64,000 nucleotides of DNA from Jiangella gansuensis DSM 44835 (lineage in GTDB: Bacteria > Actinomycetota > Actinomycetes > Jiangellales > Jiangellaceae), in the NCBI RefSeq assembly GCF_000515395.1, contig NZ_KI911782.1:1217090-1281089 (forward strand). Direction: 5' to 3'. The translations under genes and the position numbers were made by a program. Below, one piece after another: positions 16,308-26,278 of this stretch. The notes beneath the pieces are model-generated. The model ran no database searches and was not told the origin of the DNA. It saw nothing but the letters and a program-made list of their open reading frames with translations. Numbering within the stretch: the first letter of the stretch is position 1; each line of letters begins with the position of its first letter.

Positions 16308-16460
16308 AGCGTCAGATCACCCATGCAGTCAATTCGATGGTCTGGCTGCCAATTCCATTGGTGCTGAGTAACCAAGAGCCGGGGGGCACTCGCCCTTCGG
16401 TGTCGAGTCCGTCATCGGGTTTCGCCCGATGTTCTCCGGGTTCGATGCCGAAGGGCGTCT
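16308..16460 (+). ncRNA. Candidate small RNA ending in a nested hairpin
   Basis: Downstream of the promoter at 16275-16303, the sequence ends in a two-level hairpin. The outer stem is CGCCCTTCGG (16391-16400) with CCGAAGGGCG (16448-16457), and the inner stem CATCGGG (16413-16419) with CCCGATG (16425-16431). A smaller stem TTGGT/ACCAA lies before it. Reading frames here are short and lack the strong third-position GC of real genes. A transcript of about 150 nt is predicted. It matches no RNA family I recognise, and a leader for fic is an alternative. Confidence 0.3.
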
Positions 16461-16718
16461 TGGCACGCTCACATTGATGAATTGCGCATCCCAGGGTTAG
16501 AGCTGCGCGGAATGGGATGCGAACCAGGCCGCTCAAGGTGCCGGTCAGGCGGAACGCGACAGATGCGAGCCGCGTCGAGGTGACGCGTGGGTGGTTGCGT
16601 GTGCGCGGTGGCCGCTTCGTGCCGTAGCGCCAGCAAGGATGCCGCCCGGCGCATGGTGAGCGTTCTGGACCGGTCGCTGTCGATGTAGACGTGTCGAGTC
16701 TCCTGACTCATCCGGATA
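16461..16718. other. Gap before fic; one weak leftward ORF only
   Basis: No firm gene. A leftward frame at 16469-16711 (80 codons, ATG at 16711) has high third-position GC in its first 45 codons but no ribosome-binding site and no recognisable domain. Its start would be divergent from fic across the inverted repeat at 16719-16751. It could be a remnant of a former fic partner gene. Confidence 0.25.
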
Positions 16719-16751
16719 ACGTGTTAGGTTTACCGAGAATCTTTAACACGT
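16719..16751. promoter_or_regulatory. Inverted repeat upstream of fic
   Basis: ACGTGTTA (16719-16726) and TAACACGT (16744-16751) form a perfect 8-bp inverted repeat 28 bp before the fic start. The palindrome GACACGTGTC (16775-16784) spans the GTG start itself. These are likely operators; the C-terminal winged helix of the Fic protein could bind them. Confidence 0.45.
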
Positions 16752-16779
16752 AGTGCGGATGCGTTGAAGGAGCTGACAC

Positions 16780-17862
16780 GTGTCCTGGAGCCCCGAAGTC
16801 CCCTTCAACGATCTGCCACCGCTGCCACCGTCCGGCCTCGACCTCGAGCCCAAGCCCGTGCTCAAGGCCACCGTCGAAGCCCGAACGGCGCTGGCGACAC
16901 TCGCCCAGGCTGGCCAGCTGCTGCCGAACCCCAACATCCTGATCCACGCGGTCCCGCTGCTCGAGGCGCAGGCCAGCTCCGAGATCGAGAACATCGTGAC
17001 CACGGCCGATGAGCTGTTCAAGCACGCCGACTCGGGCGGGGGAGACCGCGCTACCATGGAGGCGCTGCGTTACCGGAGTGCGCTGTTCGCAGGGGTCGAA
17101 TCGATCAGGAACCGGCCGCTCACGTCCGCGACCGCTGCCCAGATCTGCTCCGAACTGCAGGGCCGGGAGATGACAGTTCGTGCGGTGCCTGGTACGCGCA
17201 TCGCGAACCCGACCACACGGCAGGTTGTTTACGCCCCACCCGAAGGGGCCGACCTCATTCGCGAGAAGCTCTCGGCCTGGGAGCGCTTCGTCCACGCTGA
17301 GGACGACCTTGATCCGCTGGTGCGCATGGCGGTGGCGCACTACCAGTTCGAAGCGATCCGCCCATTCCACGATGGCAACGGGCGCACCGGCCGCGTCATC
17401 AACATCCTGATGCTGATCGAGGCGGGCCTGCTGCACGACCCGATCCTCTACCTCTCACGCGCGATCATCGCCCGCAAGAACGACTACTACCGACTCCTGC
17501 GAGCGGTGACAGCCGATAACGCCTGGATCGAATGGGTCCTCTACATGCTCGACGTCGTTCGCGACTCTGCGGCATCGATGACGCGGAAGATTGCCGCCAT
17601 CCGCACGTGTCAGGAGGGCATTGCGGAGCGGGCGCGCGGTGCCACTCCGGGTGGACGGAACGCACAGTTCTTGGCCGTCCTGTTCGAGCAGCCCTACTGT
17701 CGCATCAACACTGTCGCCGACCGATGCCACGTCTCGCGTCAGACCGCGTCGTCGTGGCTGCACGCCCTGGTGGACACAGGGCTCGTCCGCGATGTCAAGG
17801 TCGGCAGGGAGCTCCTCTTCGTGAACCATGAGTTCCTGAACGTGCTGACGCGGCCCGAGTGA
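16780..17862 (+). CDS. Fic-domain protein, catalytic-His variant, with C-terminal winged helix
   Basis: Encodes 360 residues from GTG 16780, with AAGGAG 7 nt upstream. Fic proteins transfer AMP or related groups to target proteins. The Fic core reads RPFHDGNGRTGR at residues 194-205: the position of the catalytic His (HPFx(D/E)GNGR) is Arg, while the phosphate-binding GNGR loop is intact. An inhibitory-helix motif SSEIEN (residues 66-71) fits the (S/T)xxxE(G/N) rule of class II Fic proteins. Residues 300-355 form a winged helix (RINTVADRCHVSRQTASSWL), suggesting DNA binding or autoregulation. No antitoxin gene adjoins it. Fold is certain; catalytic activity is doubtful. Confidence 0.88.
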   Translation: MSWSPEVPFNDLPPLPPSGLDLEPKPVLKATVEARTALATLAQAGQLLPNPNILIHAVPLLEAQASSEIENIVTTADELFKHADSGGGDRATMEALRYRSALFAGVESIRNRPLTSATAAQICSELQGREMTVRAVPGTRIANPTTRQVVYAPPEGADLIREKLSAWERFVHAEDDLDPLVRMAVAHYQFEAIRPFHDGNGRTGRVINILMLIEAGLLHDPILYLSRAIIARKNDYYRLLRAVTADNAWIEWVLYMLDVVRDSAASMTRKIAAIRTCQEGIAERARGATPGGRNAQFLAVLFEQPYCRINTVADRCHVSRQTASSWLHALVDTGLVRDVKVGRELLFVNHEFLNVLTRPE

Positions 17863-18100
17863 GCGGACCCGAGCGACGATCGGCGATGCGCCTTGCCAAG
17901 CAGCGCGACCTGTACGAACGCGAATTCGAGCTTGCACCTCGTCGCCGACGGCACCGGTGGTCTTGTGTGAGGGGCATCGGTGTTGCTCCTAGGCTGGAGG
18001 GGTGGGCTCGAACGGCGGGTCCGCGAGAGCTGCTTCCGCATCACCCCGTGCGTCACATGCATCGGCAGCGATACAGGTGCCACTCGTCAGGAGTCTGGGA

Positions 18101-20167
<2,067 letters not shown>

Positions 20168-20180
20168 GACGTGTCTCGGA

Positions 20181-20229
20181 TGATCATGTTCGCGCGCGGC
20201 GCGTCAGCGACCGCGAACGCACATGATCA
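20181..20229. repeat. TGATC-bordered palindrome, family B copy 2
   Basis: Begins TGATCATGT and ends ACATGATCA, 49 nt in all, equal in length to family B copy 1 (core 5857-5905). The interior shares GACCGCGA and most other bases; arms pair imperfectly, so this looks like a decayed copy. It lies 13 bp after the yyaL stop codon. Confidence 0.75.
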
Positions 20230-20359
20230 AGGCACATCCTGGTGGGTCGGGCCGAACCGGCGCGTGGGAACGACGCATCCGGCCGGACGGTTCTGGTCGA
20301 CGGCCGTCAGCGCCCCCGAGCAGGAGATCTTCCGGGACGCTTGCTCCAACAGTCAGAAT

Positions 20360-20420
20360 TGATCACGTTCGGCATGGGTGTTCCCGCCGCGCCATGGATG
20401 CTTGCCTGGTGGGGCGGGAG
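20360..20420. repeat. TGATC-bordered element, family D copy 3 (degenerate)
   Basis: Begins TGATCACGT, shares CATGGGTG and ATGCTTGCCTGGTGG with the copy at 45072-45132 (read on the minus strand), and keeps the outer stem TCCCGCC/GGCGGGA. Length is 61 nt, equal to the copies at 41562 and 45072. The inner stem no longer pairs, so this copy is decayed. Confidence 0.65.
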
Positions 20421-20497
20421 TAGGCCTGCGGGAGTCCGCGGCCGCCGGTCGCCCCCGCCCCCGTGGCTCGTCGCCGGGGGTCACGTAGCGGGCCTGC

Positions 20498-20575
20498 GGG
20501 TCACGTCACTCGTCTCGGGGCCGTATCCGACGGCGACAACGCCAGAGTCCGACCGCGTGGCGAGTGACGTGACCC
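20498..20575. repeat. Long inverted repeat with 48-nt loop
   Basis: GGGTCACGTCACTCG (20498-20512) pairs perfectly with 20561-20575. No gene lies here. It differs in sequence from families A-D. It could be an operator pair, a hairpin or a mobile-element remnant. Confidence 0.6.
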
Positions 20576-20630
20576 GAAAGGGTGCACAGTAGGCGCGGCC
20601 ACCTGCCTGCCAGCCGCCACCGGGAACGGT

Positions 20631-20711
20631 GTGAGATCGCTGCTCGCCACGATGTGACAACACTGTCGCCAAAGGACAGCAACGCCCCATCGTTCCAGGC
20701 AGCGATCTCAC
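20631..20711. repeat. Nested three-level hairpin
   Basis: Outer stem GTGAGATCGCTGC (20631-20643) with 20699-20711; middle stem ACGATG/CATCGT (20650-20655, 20688-20693); inner stem CTGTC/GACAG around 20663-20679. The nested pairing suggests a structured RNA or a foldback element. No reading frame fits it. Confidence 0.5.
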
Positions 20712-20918
20712 GTCCCCTTCCCGCCGGGTAGGTGGTGCGTATTGGTGCTCATCGCAAAGCGCCCCGCAACACGAGGCTGACCAGGGAAGACGGGTGCGGT
20801 GGCGCCCACAACACCCGGTTGATGAGAACACGCTCATCACCGGTTCATGCGCACGCCACGCTGGGCTTGGACGCTGGCCATCGAACGGTTCCTCAGGACG
20901 TCGGTGAAAGGCGTGCCC
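20712..20918. other. Upstream region of the glycosyltransferase operon
   Basis: No gene seen. GATGAG/CTCATC (20821-20826 and 20833-20838) is a possible operator about 80 bp before the first glycosyltransferase start. No convincing -35/-10 pair was found. Together with the four elements before it, this makes a 750-bp gene-free stretch. Confidence 0.4.
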
Positions 20919-22121
20919 ATGACGGTGAGATCGCTGCCCGCCCGTGGACGGAGACGTATCGCTCTGTACTCCCACGACGCCCAGGGGCTCGGGCACGTGC
21001 GCCGCAACCTGGCCGTGGCGGGCGCGCTCTCCCACATGAGTCCGAGCCCGGACATCCTGCTGCTCACCGGCGCACCGGAGGCCTCGGCCCTTCCTCGCCC
21101 GCCGGGGTGTGACATCGTCGGGCTGCCTGGCATGGCCAAGGACCAGGGCGGCCGGTATCGCGCCCGGCACCTGTCGGTCCCGGTGAGCGAGCTGGTCCGG
21201 CTGCGGGCGGCCACCATCGACGCGGCGCTGCGGGCATTCGACCCGGACCTGCTGGTGGTCGACCGCCACCCCTGGGGCTTCCGCGGCGAACTGGAACCGG
21301 TGCTGGAGTCACTGGCCGAGCGCACCCGCGTGGTGCTCGGGCTGCGCGACGTGCTGGACGAGCCGGCCCGGGCCCGGCAGGAGTGGATCGACGACCGCGC
21401 CGATCTGGCGGTCCGCCGGTGGTATCACCAGGTCTGGTACTACGGCGACCCGCGCGTGCACGACGCCACCACCGAGCTGGACCTCCCGCCCGGCATGGTG
21501 GTCCCGACGGGGTACCTCGCGCGCGGCCGGCACCGGCGCCAGCACACGGGGCCCGGGCGGCCGGTCGAGAAGCGCTACGTGCTCGGGCTGGTCGGGGGAG
21601 GCGCCGACGGCTGGGCACTGGCACGCGCGTTCGCGTCCGCGCCGATGCCGGTCGGGCACCTCGGCGTGCTGGTCACCGGACCGCGGATGCCGCACGCCCA
21701 GCGGGCCGAGCTGCACGCCATCGCCCGCGCCCGGCCGGAGCTGCGGGTCTTCGAGTTCGTCGACCAGATCGACGCCTGGCTCGACGACGCGGGGGCCGTC
21801 GTCGCGATGGGCGGCTACAACACCGTCTGCGAGGTGCTGGCCTGCGGCGCCCCGCTGCTGGTGGTGCCGCGCACCCGGCCCCGGAGCGAACAGCTGGTGC
21901 GCGCCGAGCGGCTGGCCGGCGCCGGGCTGCTCGACGTGCTGCACCCGGACCGGCTCGGCGCGGCCGAGCTGGGCGGCTGGCTGGCCGCCGCCGTCGACCG
22001 GCCCGCCGTGTCGGGTTCCGAGATCGACCTGGATGGCCTGGCCCGGCTCCCCGCGCTGGCCACGGCCCTCATCGGCGCCGCGCCGGACCGTGACCACGAG
22101 GAGGCCCACGATGTCGCCTGA
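20919..22121 (+). CDS. Glycosyltransferase, COG4671/MurG-like (GT-B fold)
   Basis: About 400 residues from ATG 20919; the frame is open earlier (20847), but homology begins at RRIALYSHDAQGLGHVRRNL, a hallmark of COG4671-type transferases. The C-terminal half holds the nucleotide-sugar site: VVAMGGYNTVCEVLACGAPL, then RTRPRSEQLVRAERL. It probably transfers a sugar from a nucleotide donor to a small or lipid acceptor in the cytoplasm. First gene of six that overlap or abut through 28552. Donor and acceptor are unknown. Confidence 0.85.
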   Translation: MTVRSLPARGRRRIALYSHDAQGLGHVRRNLAVAGALSHMSPSPDILLLTGAPEASALPRPPGCDIVGLPGMAKDQGGRYRARHLSVPVSELVRLRAATIDAALRAFDPDLLVVDRHPWGFRGELEPVLESLAERTRVVLGLRDVLDEPARARQEWIDDRADLAVRRWYHQVWYYGDPRVHDATTELDLPPGMVVPTGYLARGRHRRQHTGPGRPVEKRYVLGLVGGGADGWALARAFASAPMPVGHLGVLVTGPRMPHAQRAELHAIARARPELRVFEFVDQIDAWLDDAGAVVAMGGYNTVCEVLACGAPLLVVPRTRPRSEQLVRAERLAGAGLLDVLHPDRLGAAELGGWLAAAVDRPAVSGSEIDLDGLARLPALATALIGAAPDRDHEEAHDVA

Positions 22122-23331
22122 TGCCCGGACCACACCGCGCGTCGGCTACGTGCTGAAGATGTACCCGCGGTTCTCCGAGACCTTCGTCGTCTCCGAGATC
22201 CTGGCCCGGGAGGCTCGCGGCACCGAGATCGAGATCTTCTCGCTGCGCCCGCCCGACGACAGCCGGTTCCACGACACGCTCGCCCGGGTCGCCGCGCCGG
22301 TCACGTACCTACCGCGCATCCGCCGTCCGGAGCAGTTGTGGTCGATCCTGGCGGCCGCGGCCGGCCGGCTGCCCAGGCTCCCGGAGGTGCTGCCGGAGCT
22401 GCTGACGGCCGACGCCGAGGACGCCGGCCAGGCCGTCGACCTCGCGCTGCGGATCACCGCCGGCGGGGTGACCCACGTGCACGCGCACTTCGGGTCGGTC
22501 GCGACGACCGTGGCCCGGCTCGCGTCGCTGCTCACCGCAGTGCCGTTCTCGTTCACCGCGCACGCCAAGGACATCTTCCACGAGTCGGTCGACCCGGCGG
22601 ACCTGCGGCGCAAGCTGACCGCCGCCCACCACGTCGTGACCGTCAGCGACTACAACGCCGGCTACCTCGCCGGCACCTTCGGGCCGGACTCCGCCCGGGT
22701 GCGGCGCGTCTACAACGGCCTGGACCTGGATGCGTTCACGTACGACTCCACGGCGGCGGAGCGCCCGCCCGTGATCGCCGCCGTCGGACGGCTGGTGGAG
22801 AAGAAGGGCTTCGACGTCCTGCTGGACGCCTGCCGGCTGCTCGCGGACGACGGCCGGACGTTCCGCTGCAGGCTCGTCGGCACCGGCCCGCTCGCCGACG
22901 ACCTGCGTGACCAGGTGGCCCGGCTCGGCCTGCGCGACCTGGTCGAGCTGACCGGCCCACTGTCGCAGCCGCGGGTCCGCGAGGTGGTGCGGGAGGCCGC
23001 GCTGCTGGCCGCTCCGTGCGTCGTCGCCTCCGACGGCAACCAGGACGGGCTGCCGACGGTGCTCCTCGAGGCGATGGCGCTGGGAACGCCGTGTGTGTCG
23101 ACGGACGTGAGCGGGATCGGCGAGGTCGTCCGCGACGACGAGACCGGCCTGCTCGTCCCGCAGCGCGACCCCGAGGCGCTGGCCGCGGCGATGGCCCGCC
23201 TGCTCGACGACGGCGCCCTGCGCGCCCGGCTGGCCGCGGCCGCGCGCGACCTGGTCGAGAAGGAGTTCGACGCGGTCCGGCAGGCCCGCGAGCTGGACGA
23301 CCTGCTGGCACAGCCGGGGGTGATCCGATGA
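22111..23331 (+). CDS. Glycosyltransferase family 4, first copy
   Basis: Encodes 406 residues from ATG 22111 with GAGGAGG 7 nt upstream; overlaps the previous gene by 11 bp. GT-B fold: an N-terminal domain with VTHVHAHFGSVATTVARL and FTAHAKDIFHE, and a C-terminal donor domain (VGRLVEKKGFDVLLDACRLL, then LLEAMALGTPCVSTDVSGIG, carrying the acidic donor motif). It is closest in style to colanic-acid/EPS mannosyl- or glucosyltransferases. Likely retaining. Confidence 0.88.
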   Translation: MSPDARTTPRVGYVLKMYPRFSETFVVSEILAREARGTEIEIFSLRPPDDSRFHDTLARVAAPVTYLPRIRRPEQLWSILAAAAGRLPRLPEVLPELLTADAEDAGQAVDLALRITAGGVTHVHAHFGSVATTVARLASLLTAVPFSFTAHAKDIFHESVDPADLRRKLTAAHHVVTVSDYNAGYLAGTFGPDSARVRRVYNGLDLDAFTYDSTAAERPPVIAAVGRLVEKKGFDVLLDACRLLADDGRTFRCRLVGTGPLADDLRDQVARLGLRDLVELTGPLSQPRVREVVREAALLAAPCVVASDGNQDGLPTVLLEAMALGTPCVSTDVSGIGEVVRDDETGLLVPQRDPEALAAAMARLLDDGALRARLAAAARDLVEKEFDAVRQARELDDLLAQPGVIR

Positions 23332-24491
23332 AGGTGGCCTACGTCTGCGCCGACCCCGGCGTGCCGGTGTTCGGTACCAAAGGCGCGTCGGTACACGTGC
23401 GGGAAGTGCTGCGGGTGCTCGTCGCCGGCGGCGCCCGGGTGGACCTGTTCTGCCGGCGCACCGGCGGTCTGCCACCGCCCGACCTGGCCGGCGTCCGCGT
23501 TCACCGCCTACCCGCGGTCGCCAGCCGTGACGTCGCCGGCCGGGAGCTGGAGATGCTGGCCCAGGGGCGGGACGTCGAGCGGATGCTGGCCGCGGCCGGT
23601 GCCTTCGACCTCGTCTACGAGCGCTACTCGCTGTGGGACGCGGCCGCCATGTCGTGGGCGCGGACGGCCGGCGTCCCAGCCGTCCTCGAGGTCAACGCGC
23701 CGCTGGTGGACGAGCAGGCCGAGCACCGCGGCCTGGTCCACCGCGACGAGGCGCTCACGGTGCTGCGGGCCGCCGCGATGTGCTCGTCCGTGGTGGCGTG
23801 CGTGTCCGAACCGGTGGCCGACTGGGTGCGCTCGGTCGCGGGGCCCGCCGCCCCGGTGGTGGTGCAACCCAACGGGGTGGACGTCGAGCGGGTCCGCCCA
23901 GGGCTCGGCCGCGGCCGGCGCCCGTACACCGTCGGCTTCGTCGGGACGCTCAAGCCCTGGCACGGCGTCGACGTGCTGGTGGCCGCGTTCGCGATGCTCG
24001 CGCACGAGTGTCCGGATGCCCGGCTGCTGGTGGTCGGCGACGGGCCGGAAGCACCGGCATTGCGCGCCGGCGTCCGGCAGGCGGGCCTGGACGGTGCCGT
24101 CGAGTTCACCGGCGCGGTCGAACCCGACGCCGTCCCGGCGCTGCTGCACCGGATGGACGTCGCCACCGCGCCCTACCCGGCCGGCGCCAGCCAGTACTTC
24201 TCACCGTTGAAGGTCTACGAGTACCTGGCCGCCGCGCTGCCCGTGGTCGCCAGCAGGACCGGTCAGCTGCCGTCGATCCTGCGCGACGGCGTCGACGGCG
24301 TCCTGGTGCCGCCCGGTGACCCGGCCGCGCTTGCCCGGGAACTGATCCGGCTGCGACACGACCCCGGCCGGCGGCTGCGGCTGGCCCGGGCCGCCCGCGC
24401 AACGGCCGAGCGGCACCACACCTGGCAGGCCGTGGTCGGCCGGACCCTCGCGGCGGCGGGCGTGGAACTGCCGGTGCCGGCGGTGGCGTGA
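23328..24491 (+). CDS. Glycosyltransferase family 4, second copy
   Basis: Encodes 387 residues from ATG 23328, overlapping the preceding stop (ATGA). The N-terminus has a glycine-poor acceptor loop (FGTKGASVHVREVLRVLVAG). The donor domain includes YTVGFVGTLKPWHGVDVLV and SPLKVYEYLAAALPVVAS. Sequence differs clearly from the previous GT4, so the two probably add different sugars. Translationally coupled on both sides. Confidence 0.88.
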   Translation: MKVAYVCADPGVPVFGTKGASVHVREVLRVLVAGGARVDLFCRRTGGLPPPDLAGVRVHRLPAVASRDVAGRELEMLAQGRDVERMLAAAGAFDLVYERYSLWDAAAMSWARTAGVPAVLEVNAPLVDEQAEHRGLVHRDEALTVLRAAAMCSSVVACVSEPVADWVRSVAGPAAPVVVQPNGVDVERVRPGLGRGRRPYTVGFVGTLKPWHGVDVLVAAFAMLAHECPDARLLVVGDGPEAPALRAGVRQAGLDGAVEFTGAVEPDAVPALLHRMDVATAPYPAGASQYFSPLKVYEYLAAALPVVASRTGQLPSILRDGVDGVLVPPGDPAALARELIRLRHDPGRRLRLARAARATAERHHTWQAVVGRTLAAAGVELPVPAVA

Positions 24492-26278
24492 TGGCGGCCG
24501 CGGCCGGGAACCTCCGCAGCGCTCTGCCGGGGTTGAAACGCACCCTCACCTACCTGCGCCCGCACCTGCGGCCGGAGCGCCGGCTGCTGGTGGCCGGGTT
24601 CGCATGCCTACTCGCCGAGGTCGCGTTCCGGCTGATCGAGCCCTGGCCGCTGAAGTTCGTCATCGACGCGGTCGTGCGCCCGGCGGGCAGCGGAACCGTG
24701 CCCAGCACCGGGACCCCGCCCGGGGTGATCCAGCTGTTGGTGCTGTGTGCGCTCGCGCTGGTGGCGGCTGCCGGGCTGCGTGCGCTGATGGCATACCTGA
24801 CGACGGTGTGCTTCGCGCTGGCCGGAACCCGCGCCATGACGGCGGTACGCGCCGATGTGTTCGCGCACGTGCAGCGGTTGTCGCTGCGCTTCCACGGCGC
24901 CACGAAGACCGGCGACCTGCTGACCCGGCTGGTGGGCGACGTCGGCCGGCTGCAGGAGGTCGCCGTCACGGCCGCGCTGCCGCTGGTCGGGAACGTCGTG
25001 GCACTGCTCGGCATGACCGTGGTGATGCTGATCCTGGACTGGCGGCTGGCGCTGATCGTCGTCGCCGCGTTCCCCGTCTTCGTGCTGTCGAGCTCACGCC
25101 AGAGCAAGCGGATCACGTCCGCGGCCCGGCTGCAGCGCCGCCGCGAGGGCGAACTGGCCGGCACCGCCGGGGAGACGCTCGGCGCCATCGCCGTCGTCCA
25201 GGCGTACTCGCTGGAGGGCGTCCTGCAGCGGGTGTTCGGCGCGGACAACAACCGGGCGCTGCGTGACGGCGTCCGGGCCTCCCGGCTGGCCGCCGGGCTG
25301 GAGCGCAAGACCGACCTGCTGGTCGGGGTCGCGACGGCCGCGGTGCTGCTGGTCGGCGGGATGCGGGTTCTCGACGGCGCGCTGACGCCGGGGGAGCTGG
25401 TGGTGTTCGTCAGCTACCTCAAAGGCGCCTTCAAGCCGATGCGTGACCTGGCCAAGTACACCGGCCGGCTGTCGAAGGCGGCCGCGTCCGGGGAACGCAT
25501 CCTCGACCTGCTGGCCACCGAGCCTGACATCGCCGACGGCCCGCGGGCCCGTCCGGCGCCGCGGTTCTACGGCGAGGTGCGCTTCAACCACGTCGATCTC
25601 GACTACGGCTCGGGCGAGCGCGCGTTGCGGGACGTGTCGCTGCGCATCCCGGGCGGGTGCCGGGTCGGGCTGGTGGGGCCGTCGGGCTCCGGCAAGTCCA
25701 CCCTGGCGGCGCTGGTGCTGCGGCTGTACGACCCGACCGGCGGCATCGTCAGCATCGACGGGCACGACCTGCGCGACCTGACCGTTGCGTCGGTGCGCCG
25801 CCAGGTCGCCGTCGTGCTGCAGGAGAGTGTCCTGTTCGCGACGACGGTGCGTGAGAACATCCGCTACGGGCGCCCGGACGCCGGCGACGACGACGTCGAG
25901 GCGGCCGCCCGCGCGGCCAACGCACACGAGTTCATCGAGCGGCTGGAACACGGGTACGAGACGGTGCTCGGCGAACGCGGCGGGGGCCTCTCCGGTGGGC
26001 AGCGGCAGCGCATCGCCATCGCCCGGGCCATGCTCCGCGACGCCCGCATCGTGGTGCTCGACGAGGCGGCCACCGGCCTGGACCAGGAGAACTCCGCGGC
26101 CGTCCTCGACGCGATCCGCGAGCTCACCCGCGGCCGCACCACGTTCGTCATCTCCCACCTCCCCGACGAGGTGGCCGACTGCGACATCGTCGTGCGGCTG
26201 GAAGCGGGCCGGGTGATCGACGTGCGGACCAACACCTACCCGCGGCGAAGCGAGGTGGCCGGTGCTCACCGCGGCTGA
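24491..26278 (+). CDS. ABC exporter half-transporter, fused permease/ATPase
   Basis: About 595 residues from ATG 24491, sharing one base with the preceding TGA. Six membrane helices occupy residues 30-330 (LTYLRPHLRPERRLLVAGFA at the start). The nucleotide-binding domain has Walker A GPSGSGKST, signature LSGGQRQRIAIARAML, and Walker B IVVLDEAATGLDQ. It must dimerise. Exporters of this type move lipids or glycolipids outward, so in this operon it probably exports the glycosylated product. Substrate is inferred from context only. Confidence 0.9.
   Translation: MAAAAGNLRSALPGLKRTLTYLRPHLRPERRLLVAGFACLLAEVAFRLIEPWPLKFVIDAVVRPAGSGTVPSTGTPPGVIQLLVLCALALVAAAGLRALMAYLTTVCFALAGTRAMTAVRADVFAHVQRLSLRFHGATKTGDLLTRLVGDVGRLQEVAVTAALPLVGNVVALLGMTVVMLILDWRLALIVVAAFPVFVLSSSRQSKRITSAARLQRRREGELAGTAGETLGAIAVVQAYSLEGVLQRVFGADNNRALRDGVRASRLAAGLERKTDLLVGVATAAVLLVGGMRVLDGALTPGELVVFVSYLKGAFKPMRDLAKYTGRLSKAAASGERILDLLATEPDIADGPRARPAPRFYGEVRFNHVDLDYGSGERALRDVSLRIPGGCRVGLVGPSGSGKSTLAALVLRLYDPTGGIVSIDGHDLRDLTVASVRRQVAVVLQESVLFATTVRENIRYGRPDAGDDDVEAAARAANAHEFIERLEHGYETVLGERGGGLSGGQRQRIAIARAMLRDARIVVLDEAATGLDQENSAAVLDAIRELTRGRTTFVISHLPDEVADCDIVVRLEAGRVIDVRTNTYPRRSEVAGAHRG

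Noticed and set aside
16469-16711. Antitoxin gene partner for fic
   Set aside because: The frame has no ribosome-binding site or known antitoxin motif, and the Fic protein already carries its own inhibitory helix.
20181-20711. CRISPR-like array because of repeated palindromes
   Set aside because: The repeats belong to different families, are not evenly spaced and have no spacers or cas genes nearby.
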